A stretch of DNA of 64,000 nucleotides from Cymodocea nodosa. Lineage: Eukaryota > Streptophyta > Magnoliopsida > Alismatales > Cymodoceaceae. Positions 13,277 through 25,100 of the stretch are shown here, one piece after another. Both the position numbers and the translations under genes were made by a program. The notes below the pieces were generated by a model. That model ran no database searches and was not told the DNA's origin. It worked only from the letters and a program-made list of their open reading frames with translations. The first letter of the stretch is position 1; each line of letters begins with the position of its first letter. The stretch covers positions 8,361,501 through 8,425,500 of the forward strand of contig JAZBRI010000011.1 of the NCBI GenBank assembly GCA_036874045.1, read 5' to 3'.

Positions 13277-15514
13277 TGTTTAGAATGAAAAAGTGCATAT
13301 TATTAACGGTTAAATGATGGTTAATTGCATAATATTTAGCTTATCATATGAGAATTAAGTCATTATGTTATAATTGCATTATTATATACTTTAATTAGAA
13401 TTACTGCTTAATTTTGGGGAATTAATGTCAATTTAGTACATTTCTGAACTGTCGGTAAGTTGCAGGCTATGAAATTCTTAAGTATCCGAATTTTCTGATA
13501 TTTCAGACAGTTATGTTTAACATACTGAACATATTTCGGACAGTTATGTTTAATAGACCGAACATGTCAGATAGTTATGTTTAAATTGCCGAACATTTAT
13601 GTTTTGAAAGAATATTTTATTATTTCCTGAAGTACACGTGTCAAAACCATAATGCATGACTTAAGTGAACTTTCGATGAGTTATCTATAACTATCCGAAA
13701 TTGCAGCTGGGCATCGGACAGTTATATGTGTAACTCTCCGAAATCTCTTTTTATTTATAAAATAGTTGTAGACACGTGTCATGTTCTAGTAAAGTGACTT
13801 AAGTGGATTTTCGGTGAGTTATCTATAACTATCCGAAATGCATCTGAGCATCGGATAGTTAGACGTGTAACTCTCTAAAATGTGTATTTTATTATTAAAC
13901 TACTGCTAACACGTGTCGAGATCTTGTAGATTTACTTAAGTTATATATCGGTGAGTTATTTGTAAGTATCCAAAATGCATCTGAACATCAGATAGTTAAG
14001 TTTGTAAGTATCTGAAATGCACTTGAGCATCGAATAGTTAAATTTATACACGTGTTTTATAGTTAAATCAACGAAGAAAGTCTGTTGAGTTATCTGTAAT
14101 TCCACGGACTATTGATTTTCTAATATGCCACTGTAGCGGTTGCAGAAACAGGATAGTTGGAAGAAAAACCACGACTACACGTATCGCGTAGGGAGAAGAA
14201 AGCATCGCCATTGATATGAATGAAGGAAATCCAACCGACCATTCAAGCAGAAGCAGTTACTACTAAAGAAATATAAAAGAAAAGAAGAAAAAGAAGTAAA
14301 GGGTGCGTGTGTGATCGATGGATGGCCAGTGTGTACAGAGGAGGAACATCGAGCTTTCTGCAGACGGTATCGGCAATTCTCCAAAGTACCACACCAACCA
14401 TTATTACCACCACCATAATCATCAACCATCGAAGGTCTGTGAGAATACTTTCTTGATGTCAAGTTGATTCCGAGCCAAACACAGTGCCTGACAACCACTG
14501 TGATGAGTGATCGCGTCGCGGGAAAGGAAGCCATTTTCACCAAGCGCCAACTCATATTTCAGAAGATCGTAAAGCTTCTAGCCTTGGCTTCGGGTTGATG
14601 CCTGTATGCTGAAGAGGAGATCATCTTGCAATTCTGGACTTGCGATTCTATAGGGAGAGGAGACAAAATTGTAAGTGGTTTAATTTTCAGTGGTGTAATC
14701 GCATTGCAAGAAGTGACGAAAGTATTTACTATTGAGTGAGATTACTTTACATTTCACCTTTCACCCATTTCCATGTTCATATTAAAACAAAAATACCAAA
14801 AACAATTTATCTGTGTTTGTATGTTGAATTTGAGTGTTGTATTGTTTGTGTTGTATCGTGATTAATGTTATCTTTGTCAGTATTGTGATTGTTTTATGTT
14901 AGTTTTAGTTTTACAATTTACTGAAATTGGTTCGTTCAAAAGACTTAAAGATTTTAATGGTTACTGTTTGAATTATCTGAATGTTAGTATGCTTAATGAT
15001 AAATCCAGTGTTTACTAACATTAAAGAGATTAATTGATGTTATTTACAATCTATGGAATCGCCCAATGGTTGGCCGAATTTCTCTGTAAATAACAATATT
15101 AAAAAGCAGAGACAAGCTCGTGGAGTTAACTTAAGTCCATGAGGTTAGTCCGTTGAGTTAGCTATAACTCAACGAACTTTGTCCATTGAGTTAATTGTAA
15201 TTCAACGGAGGGCTTATTGAAGATATAAATTTGATTGTTAACAAACAGACAGTTCTAAACTCTTAAGCAATTCCCTATGGGATTGACCTATACTTGCACA
15301 CTGATACAATAGACACTGTGCACTTGCAGTTAAAGTACAAATTGGAATTAATATCTAAATTATATTAAAGGTTGTTTGTTTACTTCTTAAAGAAAAGAAT
15401 AAGCATAAAGATAAATTAACTATGTAAAAATAGAAGTAACAAATCCAAGTTTTTCTAATACGTTATTGGAGATCTAATCAGATATTTTGGTGTCGTGCTA
15501 GGAAAACACAAACA
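13277..15514 (+). repeat. Family X solo LTR (2,238 bp) in element D
   Basis: The sequence begins TGTTTAGAATG and ends ...ACACAAACA. It is flanked by a perfect AGTGC duplication (13272-13276 and 15515-15519), the signature of an LTR retroelement insertion reduced to one LTR. Related copies lie at 8,919, 52,717, 58,463-59,840 and 59,843-61,846. Near its end is TGGTGTCGTGCTAGG, and at 15,119-15,210 are several AACTCAACGRAC motifs. No gag or pol of the parent element is in the window, so its superfamily is unknown. Confidence 0.8.
14175..14555 (-). other. Antisense open frame inside family X LTR
   Basis: A 126-codon frame runs antisense to the X LTR, with residues such as LVKMAS, HCVWLG and DYGGG. 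The first 50-60 codons are also open and similar in the two other X copies that cover this part (plus strand, about 60,790-60,960 and 58,920-59,080); further on those copies shift frame. I do not recognise the product. It may be chance conservation between young copies, or captured sequence. Confidence 0.3.
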
Positions 15515-15519
15515 AGTGC

Positions 15520-16791
15520 CTACTCTGATCAGAGTTGGATTATGGATTCTGGTGCATCACATCATATGACTCCCAACAGAGAGTATTTTCATACATATGA
15601 GGAGGTAGATGGTGGACAAGTCACTTTAGCAGATAATGATGTTTGTGGCAGAACAGGTATTGGATCTGTCAGATTCAGGATGCATAATGGGATAGTCAAA
15701 GTCTTGGAGGATGTTTGGCATGTGCCAAGATTGGGCACGAGTCTCATTTCATTGATGGCTCTTGATCAGAAAGGTTTCAGTTTTTCAAGTGGAGGAGGAA
15801 AACTCTACGTTTTGAAAGGTTCCCTAGTAGTGATGAAGGGAATCAAGGATGGACCTTTATACATTCTTCAGGGCAAACCTATCATTGGATCAGCAGCTAC
15901 GATAATAAGTGATCAGCAGTCTACGTTAGCTATTTCGCATTCTAGGTTAGGACATTTGGGTCTAAAGGGAATGCAAAAGTTCAGCACACTTGGCTGGTTA
16001 GATGGTCATATCTTTACAGATATTGATTTATGCAAGCATTGCATCTATGGGAAATAGAAACATGTTTCCTTTGGAAGAGCAGAACATTCCACCAAAGGGA
16101 AGTTGGATTATGTCCATGCAAATTGTTGGGGACCATCTCAACAACCTTCCTTAGCAGGTTCTAAGTATTTTCTCTCCATTGTTGATGACTTTAGTCATAT
16201 GACTTGGGTTTTCGTTATGAAGCACAAGAGTGAGACCTTCAAGAACTTTAAACAGTGGAAGGCTATTATTGAAAACCAAGTAGGGAGGAAAGTAAAGTAC
16301 TTGAGAACAAATAATGGATTAGAATTTTGCTCAAATGAATTTGATATTTTTTGTAGAGATGTAAGCATAACTAGGCATTATACTATCAAGGGAACTCCAC
16401 AACAGAATGGAGTTGCAGAACGTCTTAATAGGACGTTGTTGGAGAGAGCTAGATGTATGCTCTCACATGCTAGGCTGGAAAAATGTTTTTGGACTGAAGC
16501 TGTTAACATAGCCTCCTATTTAGTGAACAGGTCGCCATCAAATGCAATTGGCGATAAGATCCCTTATGAAGTATGAATGGAGAAAGCAGCAAACTACTCC
16601 AAATTGAAAGTATTTGGATGTCCTGCTTATTACCATGTGAATCATGGTAAATTGAAGTCGCCTGCCAAGGAAGGCATCTTTGTGGGATATGGAATGGGAG
16701 TAAAAGGTTATAGAATATATGATAAAGAAACAAGAAATGTCATTCATAGCAGGGATGTTACCTTTGATGAGGTTTCAATGAGGTTTCATAC
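15520..16791 (+). pseudogene. Protease-integrase segment of element D
   Basis: The segment starts just after the X insertion. The protease motif DSGASHHM is encoded from 15545. A GAG-pre-integrase zinc region (SRLGHLGLKGM, LCKHCIYGK) ends at a TAG at 16055. The integrase core follows with MDYVHANCWGPS, an N-for-D change in LRTNNGLEF, and QNGVAERLNRT. A TGA at 16574 sits where Trp is expected in the usual PYEVW context. The usual first and second catalytic Asp positions read Asn-like (HANCW, RTNNG), so the enzyme is dead even apart from the stops. The frame runs into Sirevirus B LTR sequence at about 16,792. Confidence 0.85.
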
Positions 16792-17858
16792 GTGCAGGGA
16801 TAATTTTATCAATGAGAATTCTATGCCTTTTATACTGTATCTTCATTTCATGCATATACACCATGTTTAATCACTACCAATTTTCCACTTCTCCACGTAT
16901 TTTCTTTTTCCTTAATCAAAATACACACGTTCTGACCCACATTTACATTTCGAATTTTCTTTAATCATTAGTCTTAGATCTCTGAAAAATTTCCTGCAAA
17001 ATAAACTTTCTCGTCCAAAAATTTTTCATCAATATAATAAGAAGTCGTCACTTTAATGTTAACTAAACGAGTAACACAAGTATATATATAACTTAACGTT
17101 TCTAACTTAACGAGTTTCTCATGTGCCAACTCACATGACAAGTACTGTAGCTAATTCAACGAACTATCTCCGTGGTGTTACGTTAACTCAACAAACCATC
17201 TCCATTGTGTTACGATAACTCAACGAACCAGTAATAAACAAATGTTTTTATAATAAGAATTTTACCACATGCAAAAAATAACAACTTAAGTTTATAACGC
17301 TAACCTAACGCGTTGCCTTAGTGTTCAATATAGCAACTCAACGTGTTTAGTTATGTTAACTTAACAAGTTAAACATATGCACATTATGTAATACAATATA
17401 ACATTCGTAACTTATAATTTCACCACGTGTATAATACTAACTTAACGAGTTCGTCTCTTCTTTTACTCACTAACTTAACGAGTTCTCACGTGACCTATTT
17501 TAACCTTTAAGCTTCTAACTTAACGAGTTCTCACGTGATCTCTATACAAACAAAACTCTAACTTAACGAGTTGTCTAAACGTGCACTGTACATGATACAG
17601 AAAATATAACTTTAAAACATATCATGCTTTTCAATAAAAACACACGTTAACTTAACGTTTAGTTAAATGAGAAATTAATGCAATGAAACAACTAATTATT
17701 AACTTAGTATAATTTCAGATCTAATATAGACAAGTATTTATATCAGTAAACTTTTTCTGTATTAATCTATGATTTTAATTTCTTTTCACAAGCAATAGTA
17801 ATTGAGCAAATATGATTATTTTCATTTAGCACACATCATCAAAACAAAATACTCAACA
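16792..17858 (-). repeat. 3' LTR of Sirevirus B, truncated (1,067 bp)
   Basis: It matches 28164-29230 with the same length and few differences. The part equivalent to 27675-28163 is absent. The join with element D is at GTGCAGGGATAAT; the full LTR has GTGTAGGGATAAT there. Confidence 0.85.
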
Positions 17859-17874
17859 ATCTCTCCCTTTTTGA
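17859..17874 (-). other. Polypurine tract of Sirevirus B
   Basis: On the minus strand this reads AAAAAGGGAGAGAT directly before TGTTGAG of the 3' LTR, preceded by GTCATCATC. A second purine-rich copy (GACAAAAAGGGGGAG) lies at about 18,209-18,225. Multiple such tracts are a Sirevirus trait. Confidence 0.8.
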
Positions 17875-18589
17875 TGATGACAAAACCATATTAAATCAAT
17901 TATGAAATATATTTAACTCAACTAAGCACTTTCGTTGGGTTAACTTTTCATTCAACAAATAAGTTTGTTGACTTAAGTTCACTTAAGCTTATTTCTATTG
18001 TTTGTGTAAATTTCACCTCTCAGAACTAAAACTTTCAAATGTCAATAATTATATAAGTATCATTTCTCTACCTTTCATTATATAATTTAATAACCATATA
18101 ATTTTCTTTTAAATTACATTATCATCTGTCAGATTACAATAACCATATAAATATCATCTCCCTTTATATTATATGCAATTTCAATCATAATCATCTTTTT
18201 ATAATATTTCTCCCCCTTTTTGTCATTAATCAAAAAGATAATTACAGAGAATATATATATAGTAAGAGATATATTTACAATTCTTTCTGTAAACAATAAT
18301 AAGAATAGAATGCATTTACAGAAAAATGTATTGTTCAATGAATCAAACTATGAATACAAACATTACATTTTGTACTCAGAAACAAGCAAACAGAAAGTTA
18401 TCGATCTCTCCTAAGTATATGATTTATAGCATTACATATTTTATCTCCTAGATGCCTAATATCATTTCTGATGTTGTTAAGCACTGCATCTAAGTCAGGA
18501 GGTATCTGGGTTTGCTGTTCTACGTGAACTGAATAACTTTATTGTTGTGGTTGTATATGTTCTGTACAATCAGGTTGTTGTTGTTGTTG

Positions 18590-20664
18590 TTATTGATGTT
18601 TATGCATGACTTGGAATCGTTGCAAATCTTTTACACTAAATGCTCTCATACCTTTAGTTTTAGAAGGCCAGTCGGATAAATTCAATTGGCTTGCAAGGAT
18701 TCTACATACACCATCACCATAAAATAACTTTGAACTCATATGCTGTAGTTGAGAAATAAAAACATCAAACCAATTGATTTGAATTCTATTCAGCAGACCA
18801 TAAGTTGCATATAAACAACTTATGCTGACTTCCAAATTGTGTCCAACTCTCTTAAATAAATTTGCATGCAATATATTTGCAATGAACATTGCCTCTACAT
18901 TCAGATTTTTCATTAATCTCATTTCAAAATATACATCTGGAATTTTTGATAAAGACTGAATGTTCCATTCCAGTTGTCTAATCATGTCAAATCTATTTGT
19001 AACAACAACACCTTCATTCTTTAATCCCAAAACTTCAAAAATTAACTCAGGAGAACTATAAACTCCTATTGATTGATTTGAGTTTTCAGAAAATTTCCAT
19101 TCTTGACCAGATTGCTATAAAAAGCTGTAATAAGCTCTGTGTATTGTTTCCATTTCGTTCCAACTGGCAAGAATTGAATGAGTCTTTGATACTCAAATAG
19201 ATCTCTTATTGCCATCAAATTTCTGAATTTTATTGGTCGAGCATGTAGAATCTGACATGTAATCAGATTATTATATTTCTGCAATGCTTCTTCAGATCTA
19301 AAATGAATTGAATTTCCTTGAATATTTATTATTCTGTACAAAGAAGTTGATACCTGAAGCTGTGATTCTGAATTTATTTCATCTTCAGGAATCTCTTCTG
19401 CAAAATGAATGTCATTTTGTTCCTCTATCAAAATATTATCTTGAAGCTGCTTAGGTAAATTTGATTCTTCAGCTTCAACAGTGTTAGGAACATTGTCAAT
19501 ATGCTCTACATTCATTGGTTCAGTCTCTATAGAATGATCAGAGTTCAATGTTTCCATAAATTCTATAACTGGTGTATCTATCTGTAATTGTTCATTTTGT
19601 TCAACAGATATTTCCATTAATACATGCTGTGAATTCTCAGACTCTAGTTCTATAGATTCTGAAGAAGGCTGGTTAACTTTTAGCTCTTCTAGAGTCTTAA
19701 ATTTTCAATATCTACTACTTCAAACACTTCAGCCTGTGAACTAGTTACTGCCTCAACATTGTCAATTATATCTGCAATAACTTGTTCAATGTCAGGTGCT
19801 GAATGCTTTGACTTTTCAATTTCTTCATCATCAGAACTTGAACTAATAGAAAAACTTGAGCTCATATTTGACTTGTATTTCTACTCAAGTTTTCTAACAA
19901 GAGAAAATAAAGTCTCATTATAATCATCAGTTTCAGTATGCTTAGAACTAATGAGTTTATCATATGCACAATAAGGTACAATGTCTAGACATACATTATC
20001 CTTTGGAAATAAATTTTCATCTGATTTTCCTTTGTCAATAGACTGTCTTTGAAGACATAATTTTTCTGATTTTCCTTCTACTATAAAATTTATGTTTCTC
20101 CTCTTCAAGTATTGCTGTTTTCTTTTCAAATTGTTCCATAAAAGTTTTCTACTTTAATTCTTCAAAAGCACTTTCTATAGCTATAGCCTTTCAAAGAGTG
20201 TCAACTTTTCTTTTATCTACAACAATATGTGATTCTACTTATTTTGAATATAAAGGAGTAGGGATAGCTGATTCATGCTCTTCCTCAAATGCATGTAGTC
20301 TTATACTGTTTATTGGTATTTGAGTTCTAGTTGAAGTACCTACATCTTTTTCCAAATATTTTGCATACTGCTCGAGAAATGCAATCTCAACACATTTCAT
20401 TCTGTATTCTCTATCAAATTTACTACGAATACCCATGTAAGTAATATTTTCATCAGTAATTTGAAGCTCTTGTCTAACTTCATCTAGTATACCTTGAGGA
20501 AAGAAGTAATCTCTATAAATTTCTGCTAACCTTTTGTCTACTCGAAATATTTTCTTTAACCAAGTGCATGGAACTTCATCATTCTCCATTTCTTTTCCTT
20601 TAACATCTCCTCTGCTTATGCCTTTTCCTCTGCCACGACTTTTGTAGAACTTGGAGACCATCAT
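18590..20664 (-). pseudogene. Sirevirus ORF3 (envelope-like) region of element B
   Basis: Downstream of pol, four minus-strand open segments lie in order: 20664-20239 (ATG at 20664; basic start SRGRGKG), 20129-19881, 19617-19066 (acidic, then a hydrophobic/aromatic part with LFEYQRLIQFLPVG and LITAFYSNL) and 19030-18590 (NEGVVVTNRF, LLNRIQINWFDVFI). Their position and the AFYSNL...NEGVVV pattern fit the envelope-like ORF3 that some Sireviruses carry. Stops and a frame change separate the segments, so no intact protein is made. I see no clear signal peptide or transmembrane segment. The assignment as a viral envelope is historical; the real role is unknown. Confidence 0.65.
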
Positions 20665-20685
20665 CGTAGGTTGTAATAGCAACAA

Positions 20686-22147
20686 GCGGGAAAGATTTTC
20701 TTAACAAAGTTTACAAATAACCTAAGTGCCCGTGTAATAAGTATTTAAAAAGGGTTTTTAGGTGAGTTAACTAACCTAACGAGTAAAACGTTATCTAGAG
20801 GCAGTTTTACACATTACCTTATCTAACATAATGTCTAGTTAGTACACAAAACAATTTTTGGATGCTTCCAACTGAAACGTTCCGAACACATCACAATAGC
20901 TAAACTTTATCATTTTCTTGAGAACATTGTAAACTATTCTAACATTCCTGTCCTTTGAATCTAAAATAGTTTGTTTGACTTTTTAAATTATTTCATCAAG
21001 CTTTTAAGAGGACATTAATTCAGATTAACCAAGATTTGTATTCTGAATTATATTAATCTATTTTGGACATTGTTAATCCTCCCCCTACAAATATACTTCT
21101 TATATATTCAATAACATACAAAATATACTTGTATAACAATAGATGTTAAGTATAACTATACTTTTAAATTTTCTTTTCAGAAACTTTCGTTATTCTGACT
21201 TTATCAAAAATGATTTTCAGAATCAATTCCTACTGTATATGAAACAAAACATAACTTTGAACTCAATATGATTAATTCAAGGAGAATAAAAGAATGTATT
21301 TCAAATAAACGTTTTCAAAAGTATTAATGTTGATTTAAAAACTCAATAGTCATATTGGTAGAAACTATATTTGATTCAAAGATATCTATAATTAATGAAA
21401 CAATTTTTTCTTTTCAAAACAGTAAATATTGATAATTTTCTTTAAAAGTTAGTTTGAAAAGCTTGAATCATACAAGAGCTTTCTAATGTACCTGTGTAAT
21501 GAGTTTTAAGTCAATAATCCCAAATCTAATTAGGACCTTAGGTTGCCAGATTTAAATAATCCTTTTTCAGAACAACAATCCTTACATACCTATCTGCTCA
21601 AGTACAAAAGGCTCGTGATCAAACTGATCAATAAAATCTCAAAGATTTTCACTTTATAAGCACTTTTCATTTTAAGCACAATATATATGTATTCCATTAA
21701 TACAGATGCAATAAAACACAAATCTCATACAATTTTTACTTCTATGATTTTACTGAGCATATGAATCAGTTTCAATAAGCTTATACTTTTGATTAACAGT
21801 TTAAGATGAGTTACATATAACTTATTCTACAAGTTTAATGAATTAAGTCAAATTTATGCATGATCATATGCACTTTCCTTGATTCAAAGAAAACACTTAA
21901 TCAAAATTTCAGAATGTCAGAAGTATTTAATGTTTTTCATTTACACTTCCACTTAAAATCATAAAAACCATTAAAATTGATAAACTACTTAAAATCAATA
22001 AGATACTACTATGATTTTACAATAAATACATAGTATCTTAAGCAATAATTTAGATATTACTTTAGATATTTATGATAAGTATATAATATCTATGAGGTGA
22101 ACAACATCATCAATACTATTTATCTTTTTATGTGGAGTTTAAGCATT
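20686..22147 (-). other. Non-coding spacer between pol and ORF3 in Sirevirus B
   Basis: No credible ORF. From about 20,941 it matches 1-1211 of element A. A polypyrimidine run (CCTCCCCCTACAAA) near 21,078 is another possible minus-strand purine tract. Confidence 0.7.
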
Positions 22148-25100
22148 TTACACATCACATAGCCTACAAATACCCAAATTCAATCTAATGTTGTAGAATG
22201 TATTTTCGTCTAGAGGTTTTGTAAATATATCAGCTAATTGATTTTTACTAGACACAAATTCTAATTTAATTTTTCCTTTAATTACGTTATCTCTTAGAAA
22301 ATGATGTCTAACCTCTATATGCTTTGCTCTAAAATGTAATACAGGATTTTTGGAAAGATTTATTGTAGAATTACTGTCACAATAAATATCAGTTGTATCA
22401 TAAGATAAACCAAAATCTTCTAAGGTTTACCTTATCCACAGAATATGAGTGCAATATAGTGCAACAGCAACATATTCAGCTTCGATAGTAGAAAGTGCTA
22501 CACAGTTTTGCTTTTTACTAAACCATGACACCAAATTATTTCTTAATAATTGACATGTGCCATTGGTACTCTTTCTATCAAATTTAGATCCTGCATAATC
22601 AGCATCAATATATCCTATAAGATCTATTGAACTATCCTTAGAATAATACAGTCTGAAATGTTTAGTTCCTTGTATATATCTAAATATTCTTTTAACTGCA
22701 ATTGAGTGTGATTCTTTATGATTAGATTGAAATCTAGCACAAACACACACCGCAAACATAATATCAGGTTTACTAGTAGTTAAATAAAGTAAAGAACCAA
22801 TCATACTTCTGTATTTTCTTTGATCTATTGATTTTCCTATGTCATCAATATCTAACTTTAAAGAAGTACTCATAGGAGTTCCTTAAATCCTTGTATCATT
22901 AAAATTAAATTTCTTAAGCATTTCATCTGCATATTTTTCTTGATTTAAAAATATACCTTTATCCATTTGCTTAATTTGAAGTCCTAGAAAATATGAAAGT
23001 TCTCCTATCATACTCATTTCAAACTGATTAGTCATCTCTTCAGAGAATATTTTTATCAGCTTATCAAAGGTTGCTCCAAAGATTATATCATCCATGTATA
23101 TTTAAACAACAATCTGATCTTTACCATCTCTCTTGATAAATAGAGTATGATCCACTTTTCCCATGATATAGCCTTTTTCTATTAAAAAAGTAAATAATCT
23201 TTCATACCATGATCTACGTGCTTGCTTCAAACCATATAAGGCTTTCTTCAATTTATACACAAAGTCAGGATTTTTAATATCTTCAAATCTAGGTGGTTGT
23301 TTTACATAGACTTCTTCATTAATTAAACCATTTAGAAATGCACTCTTTACATCCATTTGATATAATTTAAAATCCATATAATAAGCATAGGCCAATAATA
23401 TTCTAATACTTTCTAACCTAGTCATAGGAGCAAATGTTTCATCATAATCTAGTCCTTCCTGTGTATAACCTTGTGCAACTAATCTAGCTTTGTTCCTTAT
23501 AACTTGACCAGTTTTGTTTCTAAAGATCCACTTTGTACCTATTATGGACTAATTTTCTGGTGGAGAGACTAATTCCCAAACATCATTTTTGATGAATTGA
23601 TTTAGTTCTTCTTGCATTGCCACTATCCAATTTTCATCAAATAATGCTTCTTGTATATTCCTTGGTTCCACCATAGAAACAAACATGCACATACTATTTA
23701 AATTTACTGAAGCTCTAGTGTTAACTCCCTCATTAATATTACCAATGACTTGAGTAATGAGATGTGATGAAGAATAACGTCAATTTCTCTGATTTTCCTC
23801 AATATTCTCATCCACATCTGAAGGTTCATCACTTTCATCATTAGTTTGATCATTTAAGTTCATATTTTTTATTTTCTCAGATAAATCTTCAATCTCTCTA
23901 TTGATCTCTAACTCTTTTGGGAAATTGATCATATCATCATTATCAACATTAGATTGAGATTCTCTAAAAGAATTTTCATTGAAGCTTACATAGAGGGTTT
24001 CTTCAATAGTTCTAGAAGTCTTGTTATATACTCTATAAGCTTTACTTCTAGTAGAGTAACCTACAAAAATTCCTTCATCCGCTTTGGCTTGAAATTTATC
24101 CCTTCTATCCTTAATATTAAGAATAAAACACTTACAGCCAAATGGTTTCATATAGGAAATTTTTGGAAGCCTATTAAACATAATTTCAAAAGGAGTTTTA
24201 TTAACACGAGGTCTTAAATGACTTCTGTTAATAACATAACAAGCTATATTCACTGCTTCAGCCCAAAGATTTTAATGTAACTTATGTTCATTCAACATAG
24301 TTCTGGCCATTTCTTGAAGTGATCTATTCTTTCTCTCAACAACACCATTTTGACACGGTGCTTTTGGAAAAGAAAATTTGTGATCAATGCCATGCTTATT
24401 ACAATAATTATCCATTTGATCATTATCAAATTCAGTACCATGATCACTCCTAAGATTTTGAATATAGACACTTTGTTCATTTTGAACAAAATTGTAAAAC
24501 ATTTTAAACTTTTCAAAAACTTATGTCTTAGATGCTAGAAAATATACCTAAGTGTATCTAGAGAAGTCATCTACTAAAACAAATACATACCATTTACCAC
24601 CAAGACTCATGATTCTTGTTGGTCCAAATAGATCTATATGTATAAGTTCTAAGACTCTCTTGCTTGAAATATCAGTTTTGGATTTAAAAGAGTTTTTATG
24701 AAGTTTACCTAACTCACATGCATCACAAATAAAGTCCTTTGAATATTTAATCTTTGGTAAACCTCTCACTAAATGTTTTCTAGATAGTTTATGTAATAGT
24801 TTCATATTTATATGCTCAATCCTTCTATATCACAGATATGCATCACTAGTTTTAGCTAGTAAACATGAATTTAAATCAACTACACCAGAAGGTAAAGGTA
24901 AAATACATATAGAACCTTTTCTTTTAGCAATAAACTTAATTTCATCTGTATTTTTATCAATAATTTTGCATACATTATCTTCAAACACTACATAATATCC
25001 ATTTTCAGTTAGTTTTATAACACTGAGCAAATTAAATCCTAGGTTTTCTACATATAGTACATTCGAAATAACACAAGTCGGAGTTATTTGAACATTGCCC

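Noticed and set aside
13277..15514. Family X as a Helitron or DNA transposon
   Set aside because: TG...CA ends and a 5-bp duplication fit an LTR. There are no inverted termini and no TC...CTRR ends.
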